A stretch of DNA of 64,000 nt from Domibacillus aminovorans (GTDB taxonomy: Bacteria; Bacillota; Bacilli; Bacillales; Domibacillaceae). Under the pieces are notes generated by a model. It saw only the letters and a program-made list of their open reading frames with translations. It did no database searches and had not been told where the DNA came from. The DNA is taken from assembly GCF_001643235.1 (NCBI RefSeq), contig NZ_LQWY01000021.1:55637-119636 (forward strand), given 5' to 3'. The position numbers and the translations under genes are program-made. Shown piece after piece: positions 1-9,554 of this stretch; the first letter of the stretch is position 1, and every line of letters starts with the position of its first letter.

Positions 1-141
1 TCTTTTGTCATCATCATTCGCTTCCAAATACAGAACAACGAACACTTCAACCATTTCTTCAATTGTTGCAATCGAATTTTTTTCATCTAAAGTGGCGTAA
101 TAATGATCAATAAACGCCTTTTGCTTTTCTGTTAAGTTCAT
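1..141 (-). CDS. Hypothetical protein, N-terminal part (runs off the window)
   Basis: An open frame of 47 codons begins with ATG at 141 and runs off the left edge without a stop. The visible residues start MNLTEKQKAFIDHYYATLDE and are acidic and helix-prone, with the cluster EANDDDKR at the cut edge. A weak purine-rich ribosome site (GGTTAGGTGA) sits just upstream. I do not recognise the family. It is transcribed in the same direction as the kinase gene upstream, but a terminator hairpin at 258-283 separates the two. Confidence 0.5.
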   Translation of the reverse strand, partial: MNLTEKQKAFIDHYYATLDEKNSIATIEEMVEVFVVLYLEANDDDKR

Positions 142-257
142 TTCACCTAACCTGCCTTTAGATTATTTTTACGGACTTTAGCTGGGCTCATTCTTTTCTT
201 TTTATCTTTTCCTATTTTCATTCGGTATATGATCATTCATTATGCCTTCTTCAAATA

Positions 258-283
258 AAAAAGCACCCGCTAGGATGCTTTTT
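258..283 (-). terminator. Rho-independent terminator of the kinase gene
   Basis: AAAAAGCACCC pairs with GGATGCTTTTT around a GCTA loop with one mismatch. Read on the minus strand it ends in a T run, directly downstream of the histidine kinase stop. Confidence 0.8.
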
Positions 284-324
284 GTTTAAACGATCATAAA
301 GACCTCAATTTGTGGAATCCTTTT

Positions 325-2133
325 TCAACTCCGCAACGGAAGGCTCACTAAAAAAGTAGTTCCTTCGCTTGAGGTGGAAACCAATTCGATTTTCCCTTCA
401 TGGTTTTGAACAATTCTTTGCACAAGTGTTAAACCTAAGCCGGTTCCGTTTCCTTTAGATGTTGAAAACGGATTATATAAAGATTGTTGCATATCAAGAG
501 GGATTCCTGTGCCCGTATCTTTAATATAAATTTGATAAAAGCCGTTTTCTTTAGTTGAATAAATATATATAGTCCCCTGTTCATTTATCGCTTCTTTACT
601 ATTACGAATTAAATTGTAGAAGACTTGTTTCATTTGATTCATATCAACGAATACAGGCACTCGCTCTACATCAATGATAAATTTAATCTGATCCTCTTTT
701 AATGAAGATTGAGTAATTAAAGGCAAAATGTCATTAATAATCTCTTCTATATAGGTTTCGTTTAAAATAGGTGCTCCAGGCTTAGATAGAAGAAGCATAT
801 CCTCAACGATGGTATTAATTCGGTCAATTTCTTTCATGACTAGCGGCAAATAGAATCGTTCTTTATCTACATCAGGGATCGCGTCGTTCATCAATGATAG
901 AAAACCTTTGATCACCGATAGCGGATTTCGAATTTCATGAGCTGCCCCTGCAGCTAATTCGCCTACAAGAGCTAACTTTTCTGATTGATGGATTCTATTT
1001 TCTAATTCTTCCGTTTTCGTTATATCGATGAAATAAAAGATTCTTCCGATTACTTCTTTATGTTGATTGATTAACTGTGATTGAGAAACTAACAATTGAT
1101 AATGTTCCCCATTGATTTTCAACGGAACCTTTATATTTTGACAAATTCGCTTTGATAACAGAATATCCCAAAAGGGTGTGTTTTGGGCATATACTCCGTT
1201 CTTAATAAGCGTTTTTATCTTTTCTTCATCTATATCTAATACATTTTTAGCTGACGTATTGAGTGAATAGAACGTTGTTTGATTATCGCTTGTAATAATG
1301 CCCACGGGTAATGAATTTAAAATTTCATCTAGATAGATCTTATCAGCCAAAATTTTGTTAAATGACTCTTTTAATCGGAGTGACATCTGATTAATCGAAT
1401 CCGTTAAGTGCTGCAATTCAATTTGATTCGTTTCATTGATGGTTAAACCATATTGACCATTCGCTATATCATTTACGTTGTGAATCATTTTTTCAATCGG
1501 TTTTGTTAAACTACTGCTAATTTTATACGATGCATAGATAGATAAAATGACAGCCCCGCACGTCATTAAAATTAATAGTACTAATGAATCTTCAATGATC
1601 GTTGAAAAATCATTCGTATGATCATTTAAAGATAAAAAGGTTTCTTCCTCCAAATCTTCCAATTCTTTCTTTAATTCTTCCATTTTTGGGAGATATTGAT
1701 CTTTAATATATTTTTTAGCGGCCTCTTCATCTCCATACACTATAAGGCCCTGTACATTGTTGACAATGATAAAATCCAATAAATTCATTTCACGTTCAAA
1801 GCTTTCCATTGACTTTGGTATTTCCACCTGATTTTGTTTTGCATATTGAAATTTTTTCATTTCTTGTGATGTATACATTTCAATAAAGCGATCACTGGTG
1901 TTATGTAAGAGATAGCTTTCAACTATATATTGTTTAATACTTAACTCTTCTTTCCAATAAGAAATCCAGACGACTCCCGGAATGTTATTATCTTTCACTT
2001 TTTTACTCACTTGATTGATATCTTCGATCGAATGAACAAAGATGAGTGAAAATCCGCTTAACAATATTGTATTTAAGAGGAGGACCAGTAATATTTTATT
2101 GCGAAACGGCATTTTCAAAAAGCTCTTATTCAT
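325..2133 (-). CDS. Membrane sensor histidine kinase (sporulation-kinase-like)
   Basis: A two-component sensor of about 602 residues. In order it has a transmembrane helix (about 13-35), an extracytoplasmic helical region of about 145 residues, a second helix (about 183-203), HAMP, a PAS-like domain (about 265-375), HisKA with phospho-acceptor His near 400 in AAHEIRNPLSVIKGF, and HATPase with DTGTGIP and GNGTGLGLTL. The H-box resembles the Bacillus Kin sporulation kinases. The start is uncertain: GTG at 2136 is directly followed by ATG at 2133. It lies 11 bases after the BMP-family gene, so the two are probably one operon. No response regulator gene is adjacent, which fits an orphan kinase feeding a phosphorelay; that role is inferred. 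Confidence 0.88.
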   Translation of the reverse strand: MNKSFLKMPFRNKILLVLLLNTILLSGFSLIFVHSIEDINQVSKKVKDNNIPGVVWISYWKEELSIKQYIVESYLLHNTSDRFIEMYTSQEMKKFQYAKQNQVEIPKSMESFEREMNLLDFIIVNNVQGLIVYGDEEAAKKYIKDQYLPKMEELKKELEDLEEETFLSLNDHTNDFSTIIEDSLVLLILMTCGAVILSIYASYKISSSLTKPIEKMIHNVNDIANGQYGLTINETNQIELQHLTDSINQMSLRLKESFNKILADKIYLDEILNSLPVGIITSDNQTTFYSLNTSAKNVLDIDEEKIKTLIKNGVYAQNTPFWDILLSKRICQNIKVPLKINGEHYQLLVSQSQLINQHKEVIGRIFYFIDITKTEELENRIHQSEKLALVGELAAGAAHEIRNPLSVIKGFLSLMNDAIPDVDKERFYLPLVMKEIDRINTIVEDMLLLSKPGAPILNETYIEEIINDILPLITQSSLKEDQIKFIIDVERVPVFVDMNQMKQVFYNLIRNSKEAINEQGTIYIYSTKENGFYQIYIKDTGTGIPLDMQQSLYNPFSTSKGNGTGLGLTLVQRIVQNHEGKIELVSTSSEGTTFLVSLPLRS

Positions 2134-2144
2134 CACATTCTTCC

Positions 2145-3134
2145 TTATCTCCTACTGTTCAATAGATTGATCTCTGAACGGATATATTGTTTTTCCTTTT
2201 CTGTATACATCGGACCAAATGGAGCCAGATTGTATACTCCATCTTTTTCATTCAATACGACTTTCCCCTGAGGGATCCCGTCCTCACTAAAGAAGTCTTT
2301 CATCACAGCAATATACGCCTGTGGAACATCATTTAAGACACTCGTTAACACGTGTTCTTCACCCATATAGGATTGATCATCCAAATAACCGATCACAAAA
2401 GTGTTTTTCTCTTTTGCATAATCAATCACATTTCGATTATAGCCATTCCCTTTGGTAAAGATCACATCGACACCTTGATCCATCATTTCTTTCATCAATT
2501 CCACCGCTTTTTCCCCGTCATCCCTGCTATTCACAACGCTATAGTATAATATGGCTTCCGGTTTATACTGCTTCATCCCTTGTTCAAACCCGGGGAGCCT
2601 CTTTCTCGCTTCATATGCATCTAGTATACCGATCTTATTGCTTTTTGTTTTCAGAACGGCTGCCAAAGCCGCCATGTATTCAATCTTATTTTGATCAAAC
2701 GTGTAAACGGTTTGATTCGGGTGTTTTGAGGTCCCATGAATCGTGACAAAATGAATGTCAGGATAAGTAGTTGCGATTTTTGTAAAAAAGCTTGAAAACT
2801 CGCGGCCGTGGCCAATGATCACCTTAGAGTCTGCTGCAACAGCTTTCGTTATTGTGTCCTCCATCTGTTCCTCTGTTTTGATCTCACTAAATAATTCAGC
2901 GGATACTGGGAATTGCTCCTCTATTTTCATCTTGCCCTTATAAGCGAGACTTCCCCAGCTTTGATCTTCAATGACATCAGAAGTTATAATCGTCATCTTT
3001 GTTTTTTCTATTTGACTATTTGTTTCAGCATTGTCTAAAATCGTCTCTGTTTTAAACAAAATAATAGAGATAAACGTGAATATAACGATTACGGTTACCC
3101 ATAACAGTAATTTACTCTGATTCTTTTGTGGCAT
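2145..3134 (-). CDS. BMP-family substrate-binding protein, membrane anchored (Med-like)
   Basis: A 329-residue protein with one N-terminal hydrophobic helix (about 9-26) and no lipobox cysteine, so it is probably anchored outside the membrane by that helix. The remainder looks like a type 1 periplasmic-binding fold of the BMP/PnrA family: an early DQSWG motif, GHGREFSSFF, IGILDAYEARKRLPGF and IGYLDDQSYMGE, where Med and BMP proteins carry related motifs. B. subtilis Med, a positive regulator of ComK, has the same layout. A ribosome site (GGGGAG) precedes the ATG. It is followed by the kinase gene, suggesting that it presents a ligand to that sensor; this is inference. Confidence 0.75.
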   Translation of the reverse strand: MPQKNQSKLLLWVTVIVIFTFISIILFKTETILDNAETNSQIEKTKMTIITSDVIEDQSWGSLAYKGKMKIEEQFPVSAELFSEIKTEEQMEDTITKAVAADSKVIIGHGREFSSFFTKIATTYPDIHFVTIHGTSKHPNQTVYTFDQNKIEYMAALAAVLKTKSNKIGILDAYEARKRLPGFEQGMKQYKPEAILYYSVVNSRDDGEKAVELMKEMMDQGVDVIFTKGNGYNRNVIDYAKEKNTFVIGYLDDQSYMGEEHVLTSVLNDVPQAYIAVMKDFFSEDGIPQGKVVLNEKDGVYNLAPFGPMYTEKEKQYIRSEINLLNSRR

Positions 3135-3399
3135 TACAGCTCCCCTATCAAAAAAGTATTTCTACTACACCTTAAAAAAGTATACGTATCGACTAGGATT
3201 TCACAAATATCAACCAGCAAGTAATATTATCGATATTTATTAGTATCATTTGCTAAAAAGATAAACAGAAGAATTTGTTTCAATTCTTACAAAATCATAC
3301 ATATGCATCATGAATAAGTGATTGCTTTTGTTGACGTACCAAATCCTTCATTATAAGTATTATACTCTCTATAATATATTAAAAAAAGAGGAGACTAGA

Positions 3400-3714
3400 A
3401 ACTGTTCGTTCAAATTAATCAATTATTTACTATCTGTAGTCACTGTGCTGCTGGCAAGGATTCCGTTTCATTACTCATGGACACTTTTTCCTTTTTAGAC
3501 TGATTTATATACATTACATAATTTTTCACCAATCAATCATGACCCTGACGGTATGCCTAGGACTTTTTTATATAAACAGATGCAGGCTTTACAGCGATTC
3601 ATCTATTGTTTCACCAGTTCTAGCGCAGTACTTTTCATTCGGAAATTTCTTCCATATGACTCAAACCATTTTTATTGGGTAGCCTATTCTTGTAGCTTTT
3701 TTCATTTTTTCTAA
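3400..3714 (+). pseudogene. Possible decayed short gene (one in-frame stop)
   Basis: A frame open for 104 codons except for one TAG (about 3496-3498) lies behind a good ribosome site, AAAGAGGAG at 3385-3393. No ATG, GTG or TTG starts it; a CTG lies at 3402 in another frame. The translation is aromatic and hydrophobic in places. The rest of the 3135-3765 gap shows only AT-rich sequence. No family is recognised, so this may be chance. Confidence 0.2.
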
Positions 3715-3765
3715 AGAGGAAATGAAAAAGACCTTATCAATACGCAAGGTAAAGGACTGAAAAAT

Positions 3766-4512
3766 ATGTTAACAGAAGATCAGCTAGCCCATTTTCGTAC
3801 AGAGTTAATGAACAGGAAGACTGAATTAGCCTCTCATTTTGAGGATAATGATCATTTCGATTTAAAAAGAAGCCTATCTGATTCCATAAGTGAATTATCC
3901 GTATACGACAACCACCCGGCGGATGTAGGTTCAGAGTTATTTGAAAGAGGGAAAGATGTAGCGCTCAATGAACACGCTGAGCTAGAACTGCAAAGTATCG
4001 ATAAAGCATTAGAAGCGATGAAGGATGGAACGTACGGCATATGTGAAACGTGCAAAGAAGAAATACCTGTTGATCGTTTAGAAGCCTTGCCAACAGCCCT
4101 GTACTGCATTGATCATTCTCTGGACCAGAAAATTTCCCGCGATCGACCTATTGAAGAAAGCGTATTAACTTCGTTTGGAAAGTTTGATATAGATACAAAA
4201 GATGAAAATGTCGCCTATGATGCGGAAGATTCGTGGCAAGATGTTGCACAATATGGAACGTCCGAGTCACCATCTGATTTTGCTAATCCACCGGAAAATT
4301 ACGACGACATGTACGTCGAATCGGAGGAAAATGTTGGGTACGTGGAAGATTACGAAAACTTTGTCGGGGTGGACATTACCGGGAAAAATATTACGGTCTA
4401 TCCGAATAAACAACATGAACATTATGAAGATGGATTAGATGAAGAAGGTATAATGACTGAATTTGGTGACTTACCAGCATCGGAGCAAGATCCTTATACG
4501 AAGAAGAAATGA
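3766..4512 (+). CDS. yteA: DksA/TraR C4-type zinc-finger family protein, YteA-like
   Basis: A 248-residue acidic protein. The N-terminal 90 residues are helical and include the sequence NHPADVGSELFERGKD, typical of Bacillus YteA/YocK relatives of DksA and TraR. A zinc-finger-like group follows: C93-X2-C96-X17-C114-X2-H117, with His replacing the usual last cysteine. The C-terminal half is very acidic and Tyr-rich (DDMYVESEENVGYVEDYENF). In Bacillus, members of this family are general-stress or sporulation-associated proteins; the molecular role is not settled. A ribosome site (AAAGGA) precedes the ATG and a strong terminator follows, so it is monocistronic. Confidence 0.8.
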   Translation: MLTEDQLAHFRTELMNRKTELASHFEDNDHFDLKRSLSDSISELSVYDNHPADVGSELFERGKDVALNEHAELELQSIDKALEAMKDGTYGICETCKEEIPVDRLEALPTALYCIDHSLDQKISRDRPIEESVLTSFGKFDIDTKDENVAYDAEDSWQDVAQYGTSESPSDFANPPENYDDMYVESEENVGYVEDYENFVGVDITGKNITVYPNKQHEHYEDGLDEEGIMTEFGDLPASEQDPYTKKK

Positions 4513-4520
4513 TGGAATCA

Positions 4521-4570
4521 GGCAGCTGGAGTCCCTAGGATAATGGAATCCAGCTGTCCCTTTTCTTTTG
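4521..4570 (+). terminator. Rho-independent terminator after yteA-like gene
   Basis: CAGCTGGAGTCC pairs with GGAATCCAGCTG (one internal mismatch), followed by TCCCTTTTCTTTT. Confidence 0.8.
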
Positions 4571-4598
4571 TAAACGCTAGTCATAACCAAAGTTATTT

Positions 4599-4727
4599 TT
4601 ATTTTCCGGAATTTGCGATATCTGATATGTTTTTTCCAGCCAAACGTTCGGCCCTTCTTACATCCATCTTTCGCTGCTGCAAACACTTCGCAATTTGAAC
4701 GTGTAATCCTCTACTCGGTTGCTTCAT
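4599..4727 (-). CDS. Small basic hypothetical protein (42 aa)
   Basis: A 42-residue frame starts at an ATG preceded by a near-perfect AAAGGAGGG ribosome site at good spacing, which is the main reason to call it. The product begins MKQPSRGLHVQIAKCLQQRK, is strongly basic with a predicted amphipathic helix, and has a single cysteine. It lies about 50 bases downstream of the 4777-5223 gene on the same strand and may be co-transcribed. The family is not recognised. Confidence 0.6.
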   Translation of the reverse strand: MKQPSRGLHVQIAKCLQQRKMDVRRAERLAGKNISDIANSGK

Positions 4728-4776
4728 TCCGCTTATCCCTCCTTTCCTGTTTTTATTATTTCCACATATGGCGTTG

Positions 4777-5223
4777 CTACTCTGTCTCAAACCACTCCCA
4801 GTAAATTGGATTAAAGGTGCCATACGCCTGGAATTGATCATTTTTGTGAAACTCCATAAACCCATACCGTTCTAACCAGCGGTAGGCACTTTTTCGTTTC
4901 TCGTCATCAAAAACGACAAACAAATATTCATTTCGTTTTAAGCGATATCTGAACTGAAGAATGATGTCGATTGCTTTTTTCAGACCTTCCAGCCCACATT
5001 CTCCGGTTGACATGTCTTTTTGGCCTTTCAGACTGTGATTTTTCCAATAATTCGCCTTTTTTCGGGTGTCGGTAATGATTATCCCGACATTCCATACATA
5101 TACGATTTGATTTGAAATACTCTGTTTTTCACGCCAAAAGTAAATATGAAGTGCTTGGCCATTGCTTAATGGTTGGCAATATCGAACTTCACTTTTTCTC
5201 TTCTTCACTAGGTCACGCAGCAC
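4777..5223 (-). CDS. Hypothetical protein with GNAT-like C-terminal motif
   Basis: A protein of about 148 residues ending with WLERYGFMEFHKNDQFQAYG. The pattern of a helix followed by an ERYGF-type turn is seen in GNAT acyltransferases, but no clear acetyl-CoA loop is visible, so the function stays open. The frame extends to a TTG at 5274. However, that TTG lies inside the terminator hairpin of the upstream gene and has no ribosome site. GTG at 5223 follows GGAGAG at good spacing and is preferred here; GTG at 5229 is another option. Confidence 0.55.
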   Translation of the reverse strand: MLRDLVKKRKSEVRYCQPLSNGQALHIYFWREKQSISNQIVYVWNVGIIITDTRKKANYWKNHSLKGQKDMSTGECGLEGLKKAIDIILQFRYRLKRNEYLFVVFDDEKRKSAYRWLERYGFMEFHKNDQFQAYGTFNPIYWEWFETE

Positions 5224-5258
5224 AATCACCTCTCCGTTATCTACGTTTTTTAAAGCAA

Positions 5259-5288
5259 AGAAAAAAGTACCCAAAAGAAGAGTACTTT
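5259..5288 (-). terminator. Terminator of the 86-aa gene
   Basis: AAAGTAC pairs with GTACTTT over an 11-base loop. On the minus strand it is followed by TTTTTTC. Confidence 0.6.
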
Positions 5289-5327
5289 ACAAGCATTATT
5301 TCCATTTTGACCATTCATCTTTCATTT

Positions 5328-5588
5328 CTAGTTTGTTTTAAATGTATTTTTCTCTAAAAATTCCATCCCCGGCAATGTGAGGGAGAAGTCGTCATCCGTA
5401 AAGTAACCCATTATTTCTTTTCCTGCTTCAGTTCTTTTCACATTAATGCCTGTTGCTAAGTTATTTGAATCGATATACTGAAGAGCTTCCCCGAACTTTT
5501 CTAATCCAACTCCATAATCGTTCCAGTCTGGCTTCATTCCCATTTTAATGTTTCCAAGAATGTTGACTGCTAATTTTTCTACTTGCAT
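5328..5588 (-). CDS. Small conserved hypothetical protein (86 aa)
   Basis: The frame encodes 86 residues beginning MQVEKLAVNILGNIKMGMKP. A perfect AAGGAGG ribosome site stands 7 bases before the ATG at 5588; a GTG at 5591 is too close to it. The protein is soluble and mixed alpha/beta in composition, with no cysteine or signal peptide. I do not recognise the family. It is monocistronic, with a terminator just downstream. Confidence 0.6.
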   Translation of the reverse strand: MQVEKLAVNILGNIKMGMKPDWNDYGVGLEKFGEALQYIDSNNLATGINVKRTEAGKEIMGYFTDDDFSLTLPGMEFLEKNTFKTN

Positions 5589-5734
5589 CACCTGACCTCC
5601 TTATCATTTCAAGAAATTTTCACTAAATGCAATAGTCTACTCTACCCTTTTTTCGTCCCCCATATTCAAAAATGATCAGTTTGGTTCCTTTCCTTTCATT
5701 CAGCTCATACTAAGAAAAAAATGGGGTGATGAAA

Positions 5735-6994
5735 ATGATTAAGATGGATCAATATGTAGAACATATCCAAAAGCATGCTGTTCGTTTTATCAATGCAGCC
5801 GATTTAGAGCCGTTAATAAAAGACGCAAGTCACGCTCAGTATGTCTTGCTTGGAGAGGCTTCTCACGGGACATCCGAGTTTTACACGACCCGTGCTGAAA
5901 TCACAAAAAAACTGATTGAAGAACATGGTTTTTCTTTTGTTGCGGTGGAAGGAGATTGGCCGGCTTGCTTTGAAGTTAATCGCTATATTAAAGGACATAC
6001 CCCTGAGTATACGAATGCAGAGGCAGTATTACATTCCTTCAACCGGTGGCCTGCCTGGATGTGGGCCAATGAGGAAGTCGCACATCTTGTTGATTGGCTT
6101 CGTGCTTTTAATGAAAACCAAAAAACCGCAGATAAACTCGTCGGATTTTATGGATTGGATGTGTATAGCCTGTGGGAGTCGATGGAAGCCATCATTCATT
6201 ACTTGGAAAAGACCAAATCTCCTGATGTAGAAAAAGCGAAGCAGGTGTTTGAATGCTTTGAACCGTTTCATCGACAAGCGGAACAGTATGGCATTTCGGC
6301 TGCTTTTTATGGCGAAAGTTGTATACAAGAAATCATGGGCCTTCTTCAAACGATCCACCAAAACAAACATTCATATGGCGGCGATCTTGAGTCCGCCCTT
6401 AATATGCAGGTAAACGCTCTCGTTGCAAGCAATGCAGAGGCTTACTACCATGCCATGGTTACAAACGGAAATGAGTCATGGAATATTCGGGACCGGCATA
6501 TGGTCGAAGCCCTTGACTATATCGGACATTATTACGGAAAAGAAGCAAAAGGGATCATTTGGGAACATAACACCCATATTGGAGATGCCCGCGCTACAGA
6601 TATGGCAAACGACGGAACGGTCAATGTCGGCCAGCTCACCCGTGAAAAATATGGGCAAGAAAACGTGTATGCGATCGGTTTCGGCACGCACCATGGCAAC
6701 GTGATAGCCGCCCAGAAGTGGGGAGATGCGGCAGAAGTAATGACAGTTCCAAAAGCGGAGAAAGAAAGCTGGGAGGACTTAGTTCATCAAGCAGGGCCTT
6801 ATAATAAATACATCCTATTTACGGAAGAAAACCAGCATGTGTTTCGAGATACACTAGGACACCGTGCCATTGGCGTCGTGTATCATCCTGAAAGGGAACA
6901 GCTTGGTAATTACGTCCCTTCCCGCCTCTCAGAAAGATATAATGCCTTTATCCATATAGAGAAAACAAAAGCATTATCTCCCTTCACCTTTTAA
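5735..6994 (+). CDS. Erythromycin esterase family protein
   Basis: About 419 residues matching the erythromycin esterase (EreA/EreB-like) fold family throughout: LLGEASHGTSEFY near the N-terminus, VAVEGDWPACFEVNRYI, GFYGLDVYSLWESM, IIWEHNTHIGDARATDM with the family's His/Glu metal or catalytic residues, and IGFGTHHGNVIAAQKWGD. Ere enzymes open the macrolactone of erythromycin, but most chromosomal Bacillus members have no shown resistance role and an unknown substrate. The start is ambiguous (GTG 5726, ATG 5729, ATG 5735); GGGGTGA is best spaced for 5735. It stands alone, upstream of the catalase. Confidence 0.85.
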   Translation: MIKMDQYVEHIQKHAVRFINAADLEPLIKDASHAQYVLLGEASHGTSEFYTTRAEITKKLIEEHGFSFVAVEGDWPACFEVNRYIKGHTPEYTNAEAVLHSFNRWPAWMWANEEVAHLVDWLRAFNENQKTADKLVGFYGLDVYSLWESMEAIIHYLEKTKSPDVEKAKQVFECFEPFHRQAEQYGISAAFYGESCIQEIMGLLQTIHQNKHSYGGDLESALNMQVNALVASNAEAYYHAMVTNGNESWNIRDRHMVEALDYIGHYYGKEAKGIIWEHNTHIGDARATDMANDGTVNVGQLTREKYGQENVYAIGFGTHHGNVIAAQKWGDAAEVMTVPKAEKESWEDLVHQAGPYNKYILFTEENQHVFRDTLGHRAIGVVYHPEREQLGNYVPSRLSERYNAFIHIEKTKALSPFTF

Positions 6995-7119
6995 CGAAAA
7001 CGAGCAGAGGCTAAAATGAATGGAATATTTTATTGAAAATATGGGAATCGTAGAGAGAGGTTACAAGGATTCTCCTTGTTTCAAGAAATTGCCGATCTAT
7101 ACTATACTGAGGAGGGCAA

Positions 7120-8727
7120 ATGGTGACAAAAGATCAATCCAATCGTGACAATCAAAAAACGAATGTTGAAAATGAAGACACATTGACAAACAGACAGGGA
7201 CATCCAGTTACGAATAATCAAAACATCCGAACAGTCGGAAATCGCGGCCCTGCTGCGTTAGAAAACTATGATTTCATCGAAAAAATTAGCCATTTTGATC
7301 GAGAGCGTATTCCTGAACGTGTGGTTCATGCACGCGGTGCTGGTGCGCACGGTTATTTCGAAGCCTATGGAACAGCTGGAGACGAGCCTGTTTCGAAATA
7401 TACACGCGCGAAATTATTTCAGGAAAAAGGGAAACAAACACCTGTTTTCGTTCGTTTTTCATCGGTTATCCACGGTGGTCATTCGCCAGAAACGCTTCGT
7501 GACCCGCGTGGATTTGCCGTTAAATTTTATACAGAAGACGGAAACTGGGATTTAGTTGGAAACAACTTAAAAATTTTCTTTATCCGTGATGCAATGAAAT
7601 TCCCTGACATGATCCATGCCTTTAAACCGGATCCCATTACGAATCTTCAAGATGGAGAACGATTTTTCGACTTTTGCGCAAGTTCCCCTGAATCCTTCCA
7701 TATGGTGACGTTTGTTTATTCACCGTGGGGCATTCCGGCGAACTACCGCATGATGCAAGGCTCTGGCGTGAATACGTATAAATGGGTCAACAGCAAAGGC
7801 GAAGCCGTACTTGTTAAATATCACTGGGAACCAAAGCAAGGCATTAAAAACTTGACGCAAAAAGAAGCGAGCGAAATTCAAGCGACCAATTTTAATCATG
7901 CGACTCAAGATTTGTATGATGCCATTGAGCGCGGCGATTATCCGGAATGGGAACTGCTCGTCCAAGTCATGAGCGATGATGAGCATCCGGAACTAGATTT
8001 TGATCCGCTTGATGATACGAAACTGTGGCCAGAAGATAAGTTCCCGTGGCTACCTGTCGGTAAAATGACCTTAAATAAAAACCCGGAAGATTACTTTACC
8101 GAAGTGGAACAATCCGCATTCGGTACAGGCGTCCTCGTTGACGGTCTCGATTTTTCGGATGACAAAATGCTTCAAGGTCGGACGTTTTCATATTCAGACA
8201 CGCAGCGCCATCGCGTAGGTGCGAATTATTTGCAGCTGCCGATTAATGCGCCGAAAAAACGGGTTGCGACGAATCAAAGCGGGGGACAAATGCAATATAA
8301 AGTAGACCGTGCCCCTGGTCAAAACCCTCATATTAACTATGAGCCATCGATTTTGGGCGGACTAAAAGAAGCAAAACAAGCCGGGAAAGAACATACACCA
8401 CACGTTGAAGGCAAACTAGTGCGTGAGTCCATCGACCGGCAAAGCAATACGAAACAAGCGGGCGAAACATACCGCAATTTTGAAGACTGGGAAAAAGATG
8501 AATTAATTTCAAACCTTGTCGGAGACCTTTCTAAATGCGATCAACGACTTCAAGATAAAATGATCGCTCTGGCAGAAGAAGCAGACGAAGAATATGGCCG
8601 CCGCTTAAGAGAAGGCTTGGCGAATGCCTCAAAAGACGGATCTAGCCAAAAACCACTTGGCAACAAAGACGGTGATCAAGCACCGGAAAAAGCAGTGAAA
8701 AAAGGGCACGACGCTGAACCATACTGA
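7120..8727 (+). CDS. katX: Catalase, KatX-like monofunctional heme catalase
   Basis: A 535-residue clade-type heme catalase. Distal His70 lies in [15 protein letters not shown], the distal Asn in [10 protein letters not shown] (about 148), and the proximal heme-ligand Tyr in [13 protein letters not shown]. The extra N-terminal Asn-rich leader and C-terminal extension give a length close to B. subtilis KatX (spore catalase) rather than the shorter KatA. It removes H2O2, including any made by the sarcosine oxidase encoded 14 kb away. GGAGGG stands 3 bases before ATG 7120 and 6 before GTG 7123, so either may be the start. A GGGAATCGTA box upstream weakly resembles a sporulation sigma -10 but no convincing -35 was found. 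Confidence 0.88.
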   Translation: MVTKDQSNRDNQKTNVENEDTLTNRQGHPVTNNQNIRTVGNRGPAALENYDFIEKISHFDRERIPERVVHARGAGAHGYFEAYGTAGDEPVSKYTRAKLFQEKGKQTPVFVRFSSVIHGGHSPETLRDPRGFAVKFYTEDGNWDLVGNNLKIFFIRDAMKFPDMIHAFKPDPITNLQDGERFFDFCASSPESFHMVTFVYSPWGIPANYRMMQGSGVNTYKWVNSKGEAVLVKYHWEPKQGIKNLTQKEASEIQATNFNHATQDLYDAIERGDYPEWELLVQVMSDDEHPELDFDPLDDTKLWPEDKFPWLPVGKMTLNKNPEDYFTEVEQSAFGTGVLVDGLDFSDDKMLQGRTFSYSDTQRHRVGANYLQLPINAPKKRVATNQSGGQMQYKVDRAPGQNPHINYEPSILGGLKEAKQAGKEHTPHVEGKLVRESIDRQSNTKQAGETYRNFEDWEKDELISNLVGDLSKCDQRLQDKMIALAEEADEEYGRRLREGLANASKDGSSQKPLGNKDGDQAPEKAVKKGHDAEPY

Positions 8728-8746
8728 TGTCACATTATACTATTCA

Positions 8747-8785
8747 AAATAACCGGCAGCGGAATTTCCGCTCCGGTTATTATTT
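8747..8785 (+). terminator. Terminator after catalase
   Basis: AATAACCGG...CCGGTTATT with an inner CGGAA/TTCCG stem, followed by a T-rich stretch. Confidence 0.85.
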
Positions 8786-8935
8786 GTTATTTTGCTAAAT
8801 TTTGCAATCTTGTCATTCGTTTCTTCATCTTTTCCCATCCTTCTATTCCTATTATTTAGTTCAGAAAGAGTATAGCCGATTCATAGAGGCAAAACAATGC
8901 ATTTTGTCATGTAACTGTCCATGTCAAGCACACAT

Positions 8936-8973
8936 AAAAACTCCGATTGCACATACACACAATCGGAGTTTTT
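8936..8973 (-). terminator. Perfect 14-bp terminator hairpin
   Basis: AAAAACTCCGATTG and CAATCGGAGTTTTT pair perfectly around a 10-base loop. It lies just after the stop of the minus-strand gene at 9000 and may also act on the plus strand. Confidence 0.88.
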
Positions 8974-8999
8974 ATGATTTTCCAAAAAATGAACAGACG

Positions 9000-9449
9000 T
9001 TATCTATTCGGCAGCGAGAGCGATGCCCATGTGTTTTCAAGCCACTTATTAAAGTCGGCTCCCATTTCCCCTTCGTACGTATCGTACACATCGAGTCTCA
9101 TTTTTTTAAACTTCTCTTCAAATTCTTTAAACGTATGATCTTCCGGTAAACTTTTCTTAATTCGCACCAAGATTTTCATGACGTCTTTAATCGCGTCACT
9201 TTTTTTCTTGGGCGGTAATTGAACATCTTCGCCTAACTTTTTAAGCTGACGGAAAGCAGCCTCTTGCACTTTATACACGGTATCGGTCATCATCATACGC
9301 GTTAGCAGCTTAATGGTTTGTTCGTTTTTCCACTGTCCTAACTCTTCAACAGTGTCTAAACGTTCTCTCCAATTAGACGTTCGATTGGCTGATTTTTTTA
9401 ATTCTTTAAAATGTGGAGGTAACTCACTTTTTGCTTCTTTATTATTCAA
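9000..9449 (-). CDS. HEAT-repeat-like hypothetical protein
   Basis: A 149-residue, highly charged helical protein. Residues around 25-80 (ERLDTVEELGQWKNEQTIKL, then DTVYKVQEAAFRQLKKLGED) form two HEAT-like helical pairs, seen in scaffold and lyase-type HEAT proteins. No catalytic motif is visible. The start is TTG, about 11 bases after GAAGGGG. It is a single gene with its own terminator at 8936-8973. Its function is unknown. Confidence 0.65.
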   Translation of the reverse strand: MNNKEAKSELPPHFKELKKSANRTSNWRERLDTVEELGQWKNEQTIKLLTRMMMTDTVYKVQEAAFRQLKKLGEDVQLPPKKKSDAIKDVMKILVRIKKSLPEDHTFKEFEEKFKKMRLDVYDTYEGEMGADFNKWLENTWASLSLPNR

Positions 9450-9554
9450 ACGATTTAATCCCCTTCTATTTCAACATCTTTTTAATAAAATAAAACTTCA
9501 TTCCAATCCGTATTGTACCATGATCTGTTGAAACACGTACTCTTTTTCAGCGTT

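Noticed and set aside
3331..3366. TTGACG followed by TATAAG/TATACT as a promoter for the yteA-like gene
   Set aside because: The spacings are 15 or 24 bases, and the gene begins 400 bases later; too weak to list.
5726..6994. Calling the erythromycin-esterase-family gene a macrolide resistance gene
   Set aside because: Family membership is clear, but most chromosomal members have no shown resistance activity and there is no resistance context here.
7030..7110. Sigma-F or sigma-B promoter for the catalase
   Set aside because: A GGGAATCGTA box is close to a sigma-F -10, but no acceptable -35 (GCATA or GTTT) stands at the required distance.
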